Below, piece by piece: positions 17,683-26,506 of a stretch of DNA of 41,624 bases. A program made the position numbers and the translations under genes. The notes under the pieces are model-generated. The model worked only from the letters and a program-made list of their open reading frames with translations. It did not search any database and was not told the DNA's origin. How positions within the stretch are numbered: position 1 is the stretch's first letter; every line of letters begins with the position of its first letter. This DNA is from an uncultured SAR86 cluster bacterium (GTDB lineage Bacteria > Pseudomonadota > Gammaproteobacteria > Magnimaribacterales > AG-339-G14), in NCBI GenBank assembly GCA_949373255.1, contig CASICS010000004.1:1-41624 (forward strand). Direction: 5' to 3'.

Positions 17683-18638
17683 TGACAGAAAAACACAAAG
17701 ATATAAATTTTTCATCTGAAATAGCAGATTCTATTGGTTTAGAAGAAGCGATAATATATTCAATTTTAGAAAAAAATATTACAAATCAACTTACTCTATT
17801 GGAACTTGACCAGAGATTGGGTTTTTTAAATATTCAAAGAAAATTTGATGCTATCTCTAAACTAGAAAAACTAGGCTTGGTTATAAAAGATGATTTGAGC
17901 TTGAGTTTGAAAAATAAGCTAATAGTTAAAAACGAAATACCTATCGTTAAAGATCCTTCCTTTAATTTCTCCGAAGAAACTATCAATCAGGCAAAGAGCT
18001 TTGGTATGCCTGATCAATTCATTAGAGAAAAAATAATTCATTTTAAATCATTCCAGACCAATGGCGTCGATTCAGAATATAACTCAAATTATAAATTGCT
18101 TAAATTTCTTATTAGAGAATGGCGAAAATATGAAAAAGAAGAAGTAGTTGAGTCGAAAAAAACATTAATTCAAAAGGATTGGGAGCCTTCTGAGGATGGA
18201 CTATCAATTCTTGCATCGGCGAGTATAGAAAGTGACTTTATAAATAAGTCTATTCCTGAATTTATTTTATATTGGCAAGAAAAGAAGATGAAATCAGATA
18301 CTTGGAACAGTCTATTCATAAATCATGTACGCAGACAATGGGCTAGATACAAAAACATCATAGAAGATAACGTGTCTCCAAAAAAAATGGCTACAGATTG
18401 GTATCCTCATGCCAATTGCTTTGATGTTCTTAAGCTGGCTAGAATTGAAGAAGAATTTGCTAAAAATCAGTTACCAGAGTTTAAAATTTATTGGATTGAC
18501 TCCAATCAAGTGATGTTGTCTTGGAATTCGAAATTTATTCAACACGTGAAATATAAATGGTTTAAAGAAAACCCCAAAGCATCGGGTATAATTTCAAGAT
18601 TAACAGATAAAGAGTGGGCAATTGAATACTCAGATTAA
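17682..18638 (+). CDS. DnaT-like primosomal protein with winged helix and repeated DnaT domains
   Basis: A 318-residue protein without a standard name. Residues about 15-70 look like a winged helix of the phage replication-initiator kind (IGLEEAI, a helical pair, then LGLVIKDD). Two clear repeats follow, at 165-222 and 238-294, each with DW-x-P, a short helix, a second helix with E-x-x-F, PEF-x-x-YW and SWNS-x-FI-x-HV-x-x-x-W, the pattern of the DnaT ssDNA-binding domain. A third, degenerate copy without the tryptophans is seen at about 96-150. E. coli DnaT (about 179 residues) has one such domain. It overlaps aroG by one base and the next gene by 17. I infer a role in primosome or helicase loading; a prophage remnant is possible, but no phage gene is nearby. 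Confidence 0.72.
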   Translation: MTEKHKDINFSSEIADSIGLEEAIIYSILEKNITNQLTLLELDQRLGFLNIQRKFDAISKLEKLGLVIKDDLSLSLKNKLIVKNEIPIVKDPSFNFSEETINQAKSFGMPDQFIREKIIHFKSFQTNGVDSEYNSNYKLLKFLIREWRKYEKEEVVESKKTLIQKDWEPSEDGLSILASASIESDFINKSIPEFILYWQEKKMKSDTWNSLFINHVRRQWARYKNIIEDNVSPKKMATDWYPHANCFDVLKLARIEEEFAKNQLPEFKIYWIDSNQVMLSWNSKFIQHVKYKWFKENPKASGIISRLTDKEWAIEYSD

Positions 18639-19200
18639 AATTCCAGAAAATCAAATAGATTTGGTTAATATTCTATTTACTCAACTAGAGATTACTTATC
18701 ATAATCAATTTCACAAGGCATTCCCTGATGCAGATAGTCTCAAGTTAGCAAAACAACTCTGGCTTCAAAAAATTTCCGCCTTTAAAAATGAGATTGTTTT
18801 TAAAAGCGTTGATCACATAATGAGCACTTCTGAATATTTACCTTCTTTGAGCAGCGTATTGAAAAAGTGTAAAGAACTAACGCTGGATGCTAATGGCATT
18901 CCTAGTTTAGAAAAATCTTTTAAAGAAGCTTCGGTATATTGCGATGACCCTTCTAGCCATGAATGGTCTCATCCTTTGGTTTACCAAACAGGCAAGAGGA
19001 CAGGATGGTTCTTTTTAAAGAGTGAATCTGAGAAGAACGCCTTTAAAGAGTTCTCAAAGTACTTTGATCTTTCAATTCAAGATTGGATGGAAGGTAAAAA
19101 ATTTAGCTCTCCTGAAGTTCCCAAAATAGAAAGGAATAAAGAACCCGTTGATAAGTTAGAACAATTAGACTTGATAAAAAAATTAAAAAATAAGTACTAA
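18622..19200 (+). CDS. Lambda replication protein P-like helicase loader (putative)
   Basis: A 192-residue protein that starts with a TTG at 18622, 17 bases inside the DnaT-like gene; no in-frame ATG lies close by. Residues about 12-83 follow the layout of replication protein P-like proteins: LVNILFTQLEITYHNQF, LAKQLWLQKISAF, then YLPSLSSVLKKC. Residues 115-160 (WSHPLVYQTGKRTGWFFL, then a helix with F-x-x-F) resemble the second half of chromosomal P-like proteins. The tail is charged. No Walker motif is present, so it is not a DnaC/DnaI AAA+ loader. Lambda P brings DnaB helicase to the origin; pairing with a DnaT-like gene suggests the same here. The family call is from memory of the pattern, not from a search. 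Confidence 0.55.
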   Translation: MNTQIKIPENQIDLVNILFTQLEITYHNQFHKAFPDADSLKLAKQLWLQKISAFKNEIVFKSVDHIMSTSEYLPSLSSVLKKCKELTLDANGIPSLEKSFKEASVYCDDPSSHEWSHPLVYQTGKRTGWFFLKSESEKNAFKEFSKYFDLSIQDWMEGKKFSSPEVPKIERNKEPVDKLEQLDLIKKLKNKY

Positions 19201-19243
19201 TTTAAGACGTTTTTTAAATTGCTTATAATTCCTCTTTTATCCT

Positions 19244-19252
19244 TGATATAAT
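19244..19252 (+). promoter_or_regulatory. Extended -10 promoter of RND efflux operon
   Basis: TGATATAAT, a perfect -10 with the TGn extension, in the 76-base gap between the lambda-P-like gene and the adaptor gene. No matching -35 at 17 bases. The transcript would have about 18 bases before the ATG at 19277, or about 57 before the ATG at 19316. Just upstream, AATTTAA (19199-19205) and TTAAATT (19214-19220) could pair, but an all A/T stem is too weak to call a terminator. Confidence 0.5.
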
Positions 19253-19276
19253 CTGTTTCAACACCACTATTTATAT

Positions 19277-20350
19277 ATGTTTAGTAAGTATATTACTTTA
19301 ATTAAAGAAACCTTGATGACTCGATCAAATATTGAGTGGTCTGCAATGTTTCTTGGCTTTTCAGCAATTTGGATGGTTTCAGGTTTTTTTGCACAAGAAG
19401 AAGCGATACAGGAAATTGTCTTTGATAAAGAATCAACGGTAAGAGTCATCGATCAGACTTCAAAATCATATGTTCGTGAAATTTTAGTTAAAGGATTTGC
19501 AGAAGCAGACAAAAAAGTTGAATTAAAAGCAGAGACCTCAGGGAGAGTCATTTCCCTTCCAGTAGAGCAAGGTTCATTTGTAAAAAAAGGTCAGCCGATA
19601 TGTTCAATATTTATGGCTGAAAAAGAATCTTTTTTTAAAAAAGCAGAGCTTGAATTTAAATCAGCGGAAAAACTTTTTGAGGAAGGATTGTATTCTTCTA
19701 ATCAATTCCAAAATATTAAATCTAATTACGAAAGAGCTAAATTAGAGTTAGATAACGCAACTATCAAAGCACCATTTCCAGGTATTATCGATCGAATTGC
19801 TTTAGATGAAGGAGACTTTTTAACTCGAGGTTCAACTTGTGCAGTTTTACTAGATCTTGATCCGATGATTATTATTGGAGATATTTCCGAAACTGATATT
19901 GGTTTTATAACAATTGGTTCTGCAGCAAAAGTTGAAACCTTAGATGGAAATCAGTTTGAAGGAAAAATTAGTTTTATTTCGTCTTCAGCTAACAATAAAA
20001 CTCATACTTTTAGAATAGAAGTTACTGTCGACAATAAATTAGGAAATATTAAAGATGGCGCCTCAGCCAGAATATTTCTTCAAGGAGAAAACCAATTAGC
20101 TACCCTGGTGCCGCTGTCCATATTAAGATTAGATGATGCTGGAGATTTAGGTGTAAGAATCGTTGATGAATCTGGATTGGTAAAATTTATAAAAATTAAT
20201 CTTATTCAAGATACTAAACAAGGTGCCTGGGTTTCCGGTCTACCTAATAAAGCGAGAATAATTACCGTCGGTCAAGATTATGTAAGCGATGGCGAAAAAG
20301 TAGAAGTAGCCATTGATGAGAGATATATGACAGATGAACGCGTTAATTAA
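19277..20350 (+). CDS. RND efflux periplasmic adaptor (membrane fusion protein)
   Basis: A 357-residue HlyD/AcrA-type adaptor. One hydrophobic segment (about 22-39) anchors it to the inner membrane or is a signal peptide. A lipoyl-like half is seen at VISLPVEQGSFVKKGQPI, a short coiled coil at about 113-153, the second lipoyl half at IKAPFPGIIDRIALDEGDFL, then beta-barrel and membrane-proximal domains. A second possible start is the ATG at 19316 (MTRSNIEW), which leaves the hydrophobic segment nearer the N-terminus; I keep the first ATG. It overlaps the pump gene by 17 bases. Substrate unknown. No TetR-type regulator or outer membrane factor gene is adjacent. Confidence 0.88.
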   Translation: MFSKYITLIKETLMTRSNIEWSAMFLGFSAIWMVSGFFAQEEAIQEIVFDKESTVRVIDQTSKSYVREILVKGFAEADKKVELKAETSGRVISLPVEQGSFVKKGQPICSIFMAEKESFFKKAELEFKSAEKLFEEGLYSSNQFQNIKSNYERAKLELDNATIKAPFPGIIDRIALDEGDFLTRGSTCAVLLDLDPMIIIGDISETDIGFITIGSAAKVETLDGNQFEGKISFISSSANNKTHTFRIEVTVDNKLGNIKDGASARIFLQGENQLATLVPLSILRLDDAGDLGVRIVDESGLVKFIKINLIQDTKQGAWVSGLPNKARIITVGQDYVSDGEKVEVAIDERYMTDERVN

Positions 20351-23300
20351 TTTCTGTATAGATAGGTACAAAGCAACCTTAACTTTCCTTGCCTTAATTC
20401 TCGTCTGGGGAATAACTTCCGTATCTCAAATACCAGCCTCAGCTTATTCAGATATAAATATTCCTTACGTTTTTGTATCAACCTTTTATGAAGGAGCCTC
20501 TCCTGAAGATGTTGAACGATTAATCACAAGACCTCTGGAAGATCGACTCAGATCGGTTGACGATTTAAAAGCAATGGAATCCTATAGCAGAGATAGCATG
20601 TCTTATGTAATTTTAGAGTTTCCTGATAATGTTCCCAAAGCTGAATCTATGGTCAATGTAAAAGATGCAGTAGATGAGATACTTTTAGATCTTCCGGGTG
20701 AATCTGAAAAACCATTTGTTAAAGAATTCAGCTTTGATGCCTTTCCAGTAATGAATGTGAATTTTGTTTCAGATACCGCCTCTGAGAGAGAATTAATAGG
20801 TTTTGCGAGAGAGGTTGCTAACGAAATTGAAGCCCTTCCTGGAGTATTGGAAGCTGTCCTGAGTGGCGCACCAGAAGAAGTGTTAGAAGCAACAATTGAT
20901 AAAACAAAATTAGACAGTTACCAAGCATCTGCCTTGGATATTTACAACGCCATCCAGCAAAATAATAAGGCAATTCCAGCAGGGAATATTATTTCTGGTA
21001 CGGGGAAATTTTCAGTAATAGTTCCTTCTGTTTTTGAAACTGCTGAAGATGTTAAAAATATTCCAGTTTTGGAAAGTAACAATGCAGTAGTTTCTTTAGA
21101 TGATCTGGTCGATTTAAGAAGAACTTTTAAAGATAGAACGAGTTATGCGAGAGTGAATGGAAGGTCTTCATCGACGGTTAGTGTTCTAAAGAAAACGGAT
21201 GCAAGAGAGGTCGTTGTGGCTCTACAAATTGCTTCAATAATTAAAGAAGCTCAAAAAATTCTACCTCCGGATGTTGAAATAATCGTTACAGAAGATCGAA
21301 CTAAATACTCAGGTGAATTAATTGAAGAGCTTGCTGGAAATATTCTGACTGCTCTTGTCCTTGTTATGACAATTGTTGTTGCAGCGATGGGGCTTAGATC
21401 TTCTACGATGGTTGCTTTAGCTATTCCGACCTGTTTTCTTTTTGCTTGTATCACCTTAAATATTATCGATTACACCTTTAACTTCATGGTCTGTTTTGGA
21501 TTCTTAATTTCTTTAGGCATGCTGATAGATGGAAGTGTCGTAGTGGTTGAATATGCTGATAGGAAGATGAGTGAGGGCATGGATAGAGTTGAAGCTTATC
21601 GCGTCGCAGCTAAAAGAATGTTTTGGCCTGTAATTATTTCAATAGGAACGACACTGGCAATTTTCTTTCCATTATTTTTTTGGGAGGGAATTTCTGGACA
21701 ATTCATGAAGCCAATGATTACAACTTTATTTTTGGTTTTAATTGGCTCTATTCTTTACGCACTAGTTTTTACTCCTGCTATTGGTTCCAGATATGCAAAT
21801 CTAGGAAATAGAAATATTAGAACATTAAATAATTCAGCGACTCTTGAAAGAGGAGATCCTAAGTCTCTGGACGGAATAACAGGTATTTACGCAAGATTCT
21901 TAGATAAATTATTAGATCAACCTGGAAAAGTTATTACATTTATTTTACTCAGTGTGATCACTATTTATACTCTTTATGGAGATCATGGTCCAGGTGGCCA
22001 ATTTTTTGTAGATGAAGATCCGGATACGATCATTGTTGAGGTTCAAGGTAGAGGAAATTTAAATGCAACAGAAACTTTAAATTTTTTAAAAGAGATAGAA
22101 AAAATAATCTTAACCGTCAAAGGTCCAGAAAGTGTTTACTTGGAACAAAGCGGTGAAGGCGATCCAAGAGACAGAGGAAATGCTGATACTGTTGGTAAAA
22201 TTTATGTAGGTATGCCCTTCGATAGAGATGCTCTCATTCAAACAGGAGCGGCCGTAGTTACAGAGCTGAAAGAAAAATTAAAAGATATTCCTGGAATAAA
22301 AGTTGCAGTTAGAGTGAGAAATAGTGGTCCCCCAACAGACAATCCAATAGAAATAGATATTTTTGGACGTGATTACCAAATGGTTTATGAAGCAACTGCT
22401 GCGTTAACTCAATTTATGGATCAAAATATTTCAGGAGCAATTAATGTTTACAGCACTATTCCTGAACCACAGTTAAAGTGGAAAATAAATATTGATAAAG
22501 AAAAAGCATCGCAATTTGGTGTCACCACTTCAGAAATAGGCACAGCAATTCAGTTTTTAACTGCCGGCGTGAAAGTAGGCGAATATCGTCCTGCTGATCT
22601 AGATGAATCGATTGATATTAGAGTGAGATTTCCAGAAGAACAGAGGAGACTAGATTTATTTGATCAGCTCACTATCAATACAAGATACGGAAGTGTTCCT
22701 TTAAGTAGTTTCGTCTCAATTAAGCCATCATACGAAGCTCCTTCGATTAGAAGAGTGGAAGGAGAAAGAGCATTTACCGTTGCAGCTGACTATGCACCAG
22801 GCGCTCTTACTGAAGAAGTTATGCCTAGAATTGAACAATGGATAGAAGATAATAATGAATATAAAAAGTTAGCATTCGATTTTGGAGGGCAAGCTGAGCA
22901 ATCAGCTGCAGATGCTGCATTTTTTGTTTCTGCTGCCACTGTAGGACTATTTTTAATGGCAATTTTATTGATGATTCAGTTAAATAGTTTTTATCAAGTT
23001 TGGATTGTAATTTCTGCAGTTTTTTTATCAACAGCAGGAGTTTATCTTGGGCACTTAGTAACTCAATTCCCTTCAAGCTTTCTCTTTACTAATTTAGGAA
23101 TAATTGCTCTTGCTGGAATTGTTGTGAACAATAATATTGTGTTAGTTGATACCTTTAATGTCTTGAAAAAAGAATTTGTAAATGCGCCTATTAAAGATTT
23201 AATAATCAGAACAGCAGCGCAAAGAATAAGACCAATCGTACTAACCACCGCTACAACAGTTGTTGGCTTGTTGCCTTTGGCTTTAGGTTTGGGTGTCGAC

Positions 23301-23498
23301 TTAATGTCTAGAGAAATTGGTATTGGTGGAAGAGTTGTCGAATGGTGGACACCCCTATCGTTTGCAGTTGTTTGCGGCCTTTCCTTTGCCTCGATTATGA
23401 CTTTAATTTTAACTCCTTGCTGGTTAATGCTTCCAACCAAAATTAAAGAATTGTTTGCTGGATTTAATTCTGTAAAATCAAGTTCAGAAACAATATAA
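20334..23498 (+). CDS. RND efflux transporter permease
   Basis: A 1054-residue inner-membrane proton-driven pump of the AcrB/MexF superfamily, with the expected two halves: TM1, a large periplasmic loop (about 30-330), TM2-TM6, linker, TM7, a second loop and TM8-TM12. YEGASPEDVERLITRPLED is the typical porter-domain start. In TM4 the proton-relay region reads GMLIDGSVVVVE: D399 is present but its usual partner aspartate is G400. TM10 reads GIVVNNNIVLVD (928-939), with asparagines around the place where AcrB has Lys940. These changes are met in divergent RND subfamilies, so transport is still likely. The substrate cannot be told. It probably works with a TolC-like channel encoded elsewhere. 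Confidence 0.92.
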   Translation: MNALINFCIDRYKATLTFLALILVWGITSVSQIPASAYSDINIPYVFVSTFYEGASPEDVERLITRPLEDRLRSVDDLKAMESYSRDSMSYVILEFPDNVPKAESMVNVKDAVDEILLDLPGESEKPFVKEFSFDAFPVMNVNFVSDTASERELIGFAREVANEIEALPGVLEAVLSGAPEEVLEATIDKTKLDSYQASALDIYNAIQQNNKAIPAGNIISGTGKFSVIVPSVFETAEDVKNIPVLESNNAVVSLDDLVDLRRTFKDRTSYARVNGRSSSTVSVLKKTDAREVVVALQIASIIKEAQKILPPDVEIIVTEDRTKYSGELIEELAGNILTALVLVMTIVVAAMGLRSSTMVALAIPTCFLFACITLNIIDYTFNFMVCFGFLISLGMLIDGSVVVVEYADRKMSEGMDRVEAYRVAAKRMFWPVIISIGTTLAIFFPLFFWEGISGQFMKPMITTLFLVLIGSILYALVFTPAIGSRYANLGNRNIRTLNNSATLERGDPKSLDGITGIYARFLDKLLDQPGKVITFILLSVITIYTLYGDHGPGGQFFVDEDPDTIIVEVQGRGNLNATETLNFLKEIEKIILTVKGPESVYLEQSGEGDPRDRGNADTVGKIYVGMPFDRDALIQTGAAVVTELKEKLKDIPGIKVAVRVRNSGPPTDNPIEIDIFGRDYQMVYEATAALTQFMDQNISGAINVYSTIPEPQLKWKINIDKEKASQFGVTTSEIGTAIQFLTAGVKVGEYRPADLDESIDIRVRFPEEQRRLDLFDQLTINTRYGSVPLSSFVSIKPSYEAPSIRRVEGERAFTVAADYAPGALTEEVMPRIEQWIEDNNEYKKLAFDFGGQAEQSAADAAFFVSAATVGLFLMAILLMIQLNSFYQVWIVISAVFLSTAGVYLGHLVTQFPSSFLFTNLGIIALAGIVVNNNIVLVDTFNVLKKEFVNAPIKDLIIRTAAQRIRPIVLTTATTVVGLLPLALGLGVDLMSREIGIGGRVVEWWTPLSFAVVCGLSFASIMTLILTPCWLMLPTKIKELFAGFNSVKSSSETI

Positions 23499-23510
23499 AA
23501 GTTAATTTAA

Positions 23511-23747
23511 ATGACTGAAAAAAATAATACTAAAGACTTTGAATCTTCTCTAGAAAAACTAGAAGAAATAGTTGCAGAACTGGAATCTGGTGACCTTCCT
23601 TTAGAAAAGTCTATTAAGGCATTTGAAGATGGAATAAAGCTTACAAGGCATTGTCAAAATTTATTATCAAAGGCTGAGTTAAAGATACAAAAGCTAGTAG
23701 AGTCCAGTGATGGTTCTTTAGATTTAGAAGCTTTTGATGAAGACTGA
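23511..23747 (+). CDS. xseB: Exodeoxyribonuclease VII small subunit
   Basis: A 78-residue helical protein with the family core FESSLEKLEEIVAELESGDLPLEKS (longest conserved part near 11-35) and the helix ending CQNLLSKAELKIQKLV. It binds the large subunit XseA, not in this window, to degrade single-stranded DNA. It starts 12 bases after the RND gene and overlaps ispA by 11 bases. xseB-ispA-dxs is a widely conserved proteobacterial operon. Confidence 0.95.
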   Translation: MTEKNNTKDFESSLEKLEEIVAELESGDLPLEKSIKAFEDGIKLTRHCQNLLSKAELKIQKLVESSDGSLDLEAFDED

Positions 23748-24633
23748 TGATCTAAATTTTCTGGACAAAAATCTCTCCAGAATCAATCAAGCTATTTTAA
23801 AGTCCCTTCCTCCGGAAAATTTTTCAAGGATTACTGAAGCAATTCATTACTCAATAATGAATGGCGGTAAAAGGATTAGACCGCAGATAATATTATTAAT
23901 GAGTGATGCCATAAAAGTTGATGTATCGGACGCTACAGTTGATTTGATCGCTGCTGCTGGTGAATTAATTCATTGTTATTCATTAATTCATGATGATTTA
24001 CCTGCAATGGATGATGATGATTTCAGAAGAGGGCAATTAAGTTGTCATAAAAAATTTGATGAGGCTACAGCAATTTTGGCCGGTGATGCTATACAGCCCT
24101 TATCTTTAGAAATACTAACCACTATCGAAGATCCTAATTTAAGCTCTGAAATTAAATTAAAAATCATAAATTTATTTTCTAGGGCTTGCGGTCCTAAAGG
24201 AATGGTAGAGGGACAAAGTCGTGATATCTTATCTGAAAATAAATTATTATCTGAAGATGAATTAGATGAAATGCATTATTTAAAAACAGGTAAATTAATA
24301 GAGGCTTGTGTCCTGTGTGTTTGTTTATTAAAAAAGGATATCTTTGAGGCTCAAATAAACCAGTTCATTGAATTTTCTCGAAAGTTTGGATTAGCTTTTC
24401 AAATAAGAGATGATGTTCTGGATATCATTGGTAACGAAGAAGAAATCGGCAAGCCAATTAATTCAGATATTAATAAAAATAAATCTACTTATCCCTCAAT
24501 ATTAGGAGTGGAAGAATCGCAAAAAAAAGCTGAAAGTTTGGGCAAGGAGGCAATGGCTATTTTAAAAGAATTACCTTATGAAACCAAAAATTTAGAAAGC
24601 CTTTGTACTTTAATAGTGTCCAGAAATAATTAA
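23737..24633 (+). CDS. ispA: (2E,6E)-farnesyl diphosphate synthase
   Basis: Makes farnesyl diphosphate from IPP and DMAPP for quinones and undecaprenyl lipids. I start at the ATG at 23737 (298 residues), not the TTG one codon upstream. The first aspartate-rich motif is DDLPAMDDDD (86-95), preceded by GGKRIRP (43-49); the second is QIRDDVLD near residue 222. The residue pattern before the first motif (LIHCYSLIHDD) is that of short-chain, IspA-type synthases, not of octaprenyl synthases. It overlaps xseB by 11 bases and is 4 bases before dxs. Confidence 0.95.
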   Translation: MKTDDLNFLDKNLSRINQAILKSLPPENFSRITEAIHYSIMNGGKRIRPQIILLMSDAIKVDVSDATVDLIAAAGELIHCYSLIHDDLPAMDDDDFRRGQLSCHKKFDEATAILAGDAIQPLSLEILTTIEDPNLSSEIKLKIINLFSRACGPKGMVEGQSRDILSENKLLSEDELDEMHYLKTGKLIEACVLCVCLLKKDIFEAQINQFIEFSRKFGLAFQIRDDVLDIIGNEEEIGKPINSDINKNKSTYPSILGVEESQKKAESLGKEAMAILKELPYETKNLESLCTLIVSRNN

Positions 24634-24637
24634 GGTT

Positions 24638-26506
24638 ATGAAAAATTTTAAAGAGCTTCCTAAAGAAAAACCTGAAACTCCTCTTTTAGATTCTTTGAAT
24701 GATCTTAAGGAATTATCAAGTTTTAATAATAAGGAATTAATTAAATTAGCTGATGAATTAAGAGAGTTTCTTTTGTATTCAACAAACATATCCGGTGGCC
24801 ACTTTGGTGCTGGCTTGGGTGTAATCGAGCTTACAATTGCTTTGCATCATGTATTTAATACCCCCAAAGATAAAATAATTTGGGATGTTGGTCATCAAGC
24901 TTATCCACATAAAATTCTTACTGGAAGAAAAGACAGAATGATAAGTATCCGGCATAAAGATGGTTTAGATCCTTTTCCTTCTAGAAGCGAAAGCACATAT
25001 GATTCTTTTGGGGTTGGGCATTCTAGTACTTCAATTAGTGCGGCATTAGGTATGGCGCTTGCAGGATCAAAAGAAAACAAATATATATCCGTCATTGGAG
25101 ACGGTGCTATTACCGCTGGAATGGCTTATGAGGCTCTAGCTCATGCGGGTTCGGTAGATAACAACCTACTAGTTATTCTTAACGACAATAATATGTCTAT
25201 TTCTAATAATATCGGTGGCATATCAAATTACTTAGCAAAGATATGGTCTAGTAAATGGTACATTCAGGCTCGTGAAAGCGGAAAAACAGTGCTTAGAATG
25301 ATTCCTTCAGCTAAAAGATTTGCGAAACGAACGGAAAGCCACATCAAAGGCATGCTTTCTCCTGGGACTCTTTTTGAAGAGCTTGGGTTTCAATATATAG
25401 GCCCAATGGATGGTCACGATCTAAAAAATATAGTCAGAACTCTTAAGAATATTAAAAATCTATCTGGACCAATTTTTTTACATCTGGTGACACAAAAAGG
25501 TAAGGGATTTATCCCTGCTGAATTAGATCCAGTTAAATATCATGCTATTTCAAAAAAAGATTTAAATTCATCTTCTAAGAATCTAGGTCCTAAATATCAA
25601 GATGTATTTGGGGAGTGGTTAACTAATAAAGGAGAGGAAGGTGATAAGGATTTAGTAGCTATTACTCCAGCAATGTCAGAAGGTTCTGGTATGGTAAATT
25701 TTGCCAACCAATTCCCTGATCAGTTTCATGATGTAGCAATAGCTGAACAACACAGCATGACTTTAGCAGCGGGTTTTGCATGTGAAGGGAAAAAACCTGT
25801 GCTGGCTATATATTCAACATTCTTACAAAGAGCTTATGATCAGCTTATTCATGATGTTGCATTGCAAAATCTTGATGTCTTATTGGGAATAGATAGAGCG
25901 GGATTTGTTGGCGAGGATGGAGCTACTCATGCTGGAATATTTGATTTAACTTATCTTAGGTGCATTCCTAATATGGTCATCATGACTCCATCTAATGAAG
26001 ATGAGTGTTGGAAAATGCTCGATACTGGTTATGATTTTAAAGGTCCAGCTGCGGTTAGATACCCAAGGGGAAATGGTCCTGGTGAAAATATTTTAAAAAG
26101 CAAAGAATTAATAGAAATAGGCAAGGCAAGAGTAATTAAAGAATCGGATTCTAAGATTGCTATTTTGTCTTTTGGAGCGGTTCTAGATATATGCTCTAAA
26201 GTTTCTGATGAATTAAATGCCACCTTAGTTGATATGCGATTCGTTAAACCTCTAGACGAAAACTTGATAAAAAATCTTTGCGATAGTCATGACTTAATAG
26301 TTACCGTTGAGGAAAACGTAGTTGCTGGTGGGGCAGGATCCGGCGTAAATGAATTTATTCATGCTAACTCTTTAAAAGTTGATTTATTGAATTTAGGAAT
26401 TCCCGACGAATTCCCTTCTGTAGGGACACACGCAGAGCAAAAAGATTCTGCTGGGCTAAATTCTGAAGAAATAATTAAGAAAATAGAAACAAAAATAAAC
26501 TTGTAA
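24638..26506 (+). CDS. dxs: 1-deoxy-D-xylulose-5-phosphate synthase
   Basis: Thiamine diphosphate-dependent entry enzyme of the MEP isoprenoid pathway, condensing pyruvate and glyceraldehyde-3-phosphate. The 622-residue protein shows GGHFGAGLGVIELT, WDVGHQAYPHKILTGR, the TPP motif from GDGAITAGMAYEAL to LNDNNMSIS, PMDGHD, VAIAEQHSMTLAAGFA, DRAGFVGEDGATHAG and RYPRGNG. The length is normal. Its last 32 bases overlap the 3' end of pgpA on the other strand. The thiL gene, which makes its cofactor TPP, lies next door in the convergent operon. Confidence 0.98.
   Translation: MKNFKELPKEKPETPLLDSLNDLKELSSFNNKELIKLADELREFLLYSTNISGGHFGAGLGVIELTIALHHVFNTPKDKIIWDVGHQAYPHKILTGRKDRMISIRHKDGLDPFPSRSESTYDSFGVGHSSTSISAALGMALAGSKENKYISVIGDGAITAGMAYEALAHAGSVDNNLLVILNDNNMSISNNIGGISNYLAKIWSSKWYIQARESGKTVLRMIPSAKRFAKRTESHIKGMLSPGTLFEELGFQYIGPMDGHDLKNIVRTLKNIKNLSGPIFLHLVTQKGKGFIPAELDPVKYHAISKKDLNSSSKNLGPKYQDVFGEWLTNKGEEGDKDLVAITPAMSEGSGMVNFANQFPDQFHDVAIAEQHSMTLAAGFACEGKKPVLAIYSTFLQRAYDQLIHDVALQNLDVLLGIDRAGFVGEDGATHAGIFDLTYLRCIPNMVIMTPSNEDECWKMLDTGYDFKGPAAVRYPRGNGPGENILKSKELIEIGKARVIKESDSKIAILSFGAVLDICSKVSDELNATLVDMRFVKPLDENLIKNLCDSHDLIVTVEENVVAGGAGSGVNEFIHANSLKVDLLNLGIPDEFPSVGTHAEQKDSAGLNSEEIIKKIETKINL

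Noticed and set aside
17682-19200. Prophage remnant including the DnaT-like and lambda-P-like genes
   Set aside because: No phage structural, integrase or regulatory gene lies nearby, the genes are intact and they overlap aroG; an old phage origin stays possible but a current prophage does not.
23063-23440. Open frame of 125 codons on the minus strand
   Set aside because: Antisense to the TM10-TM12 region of the RND pump; no independent support.
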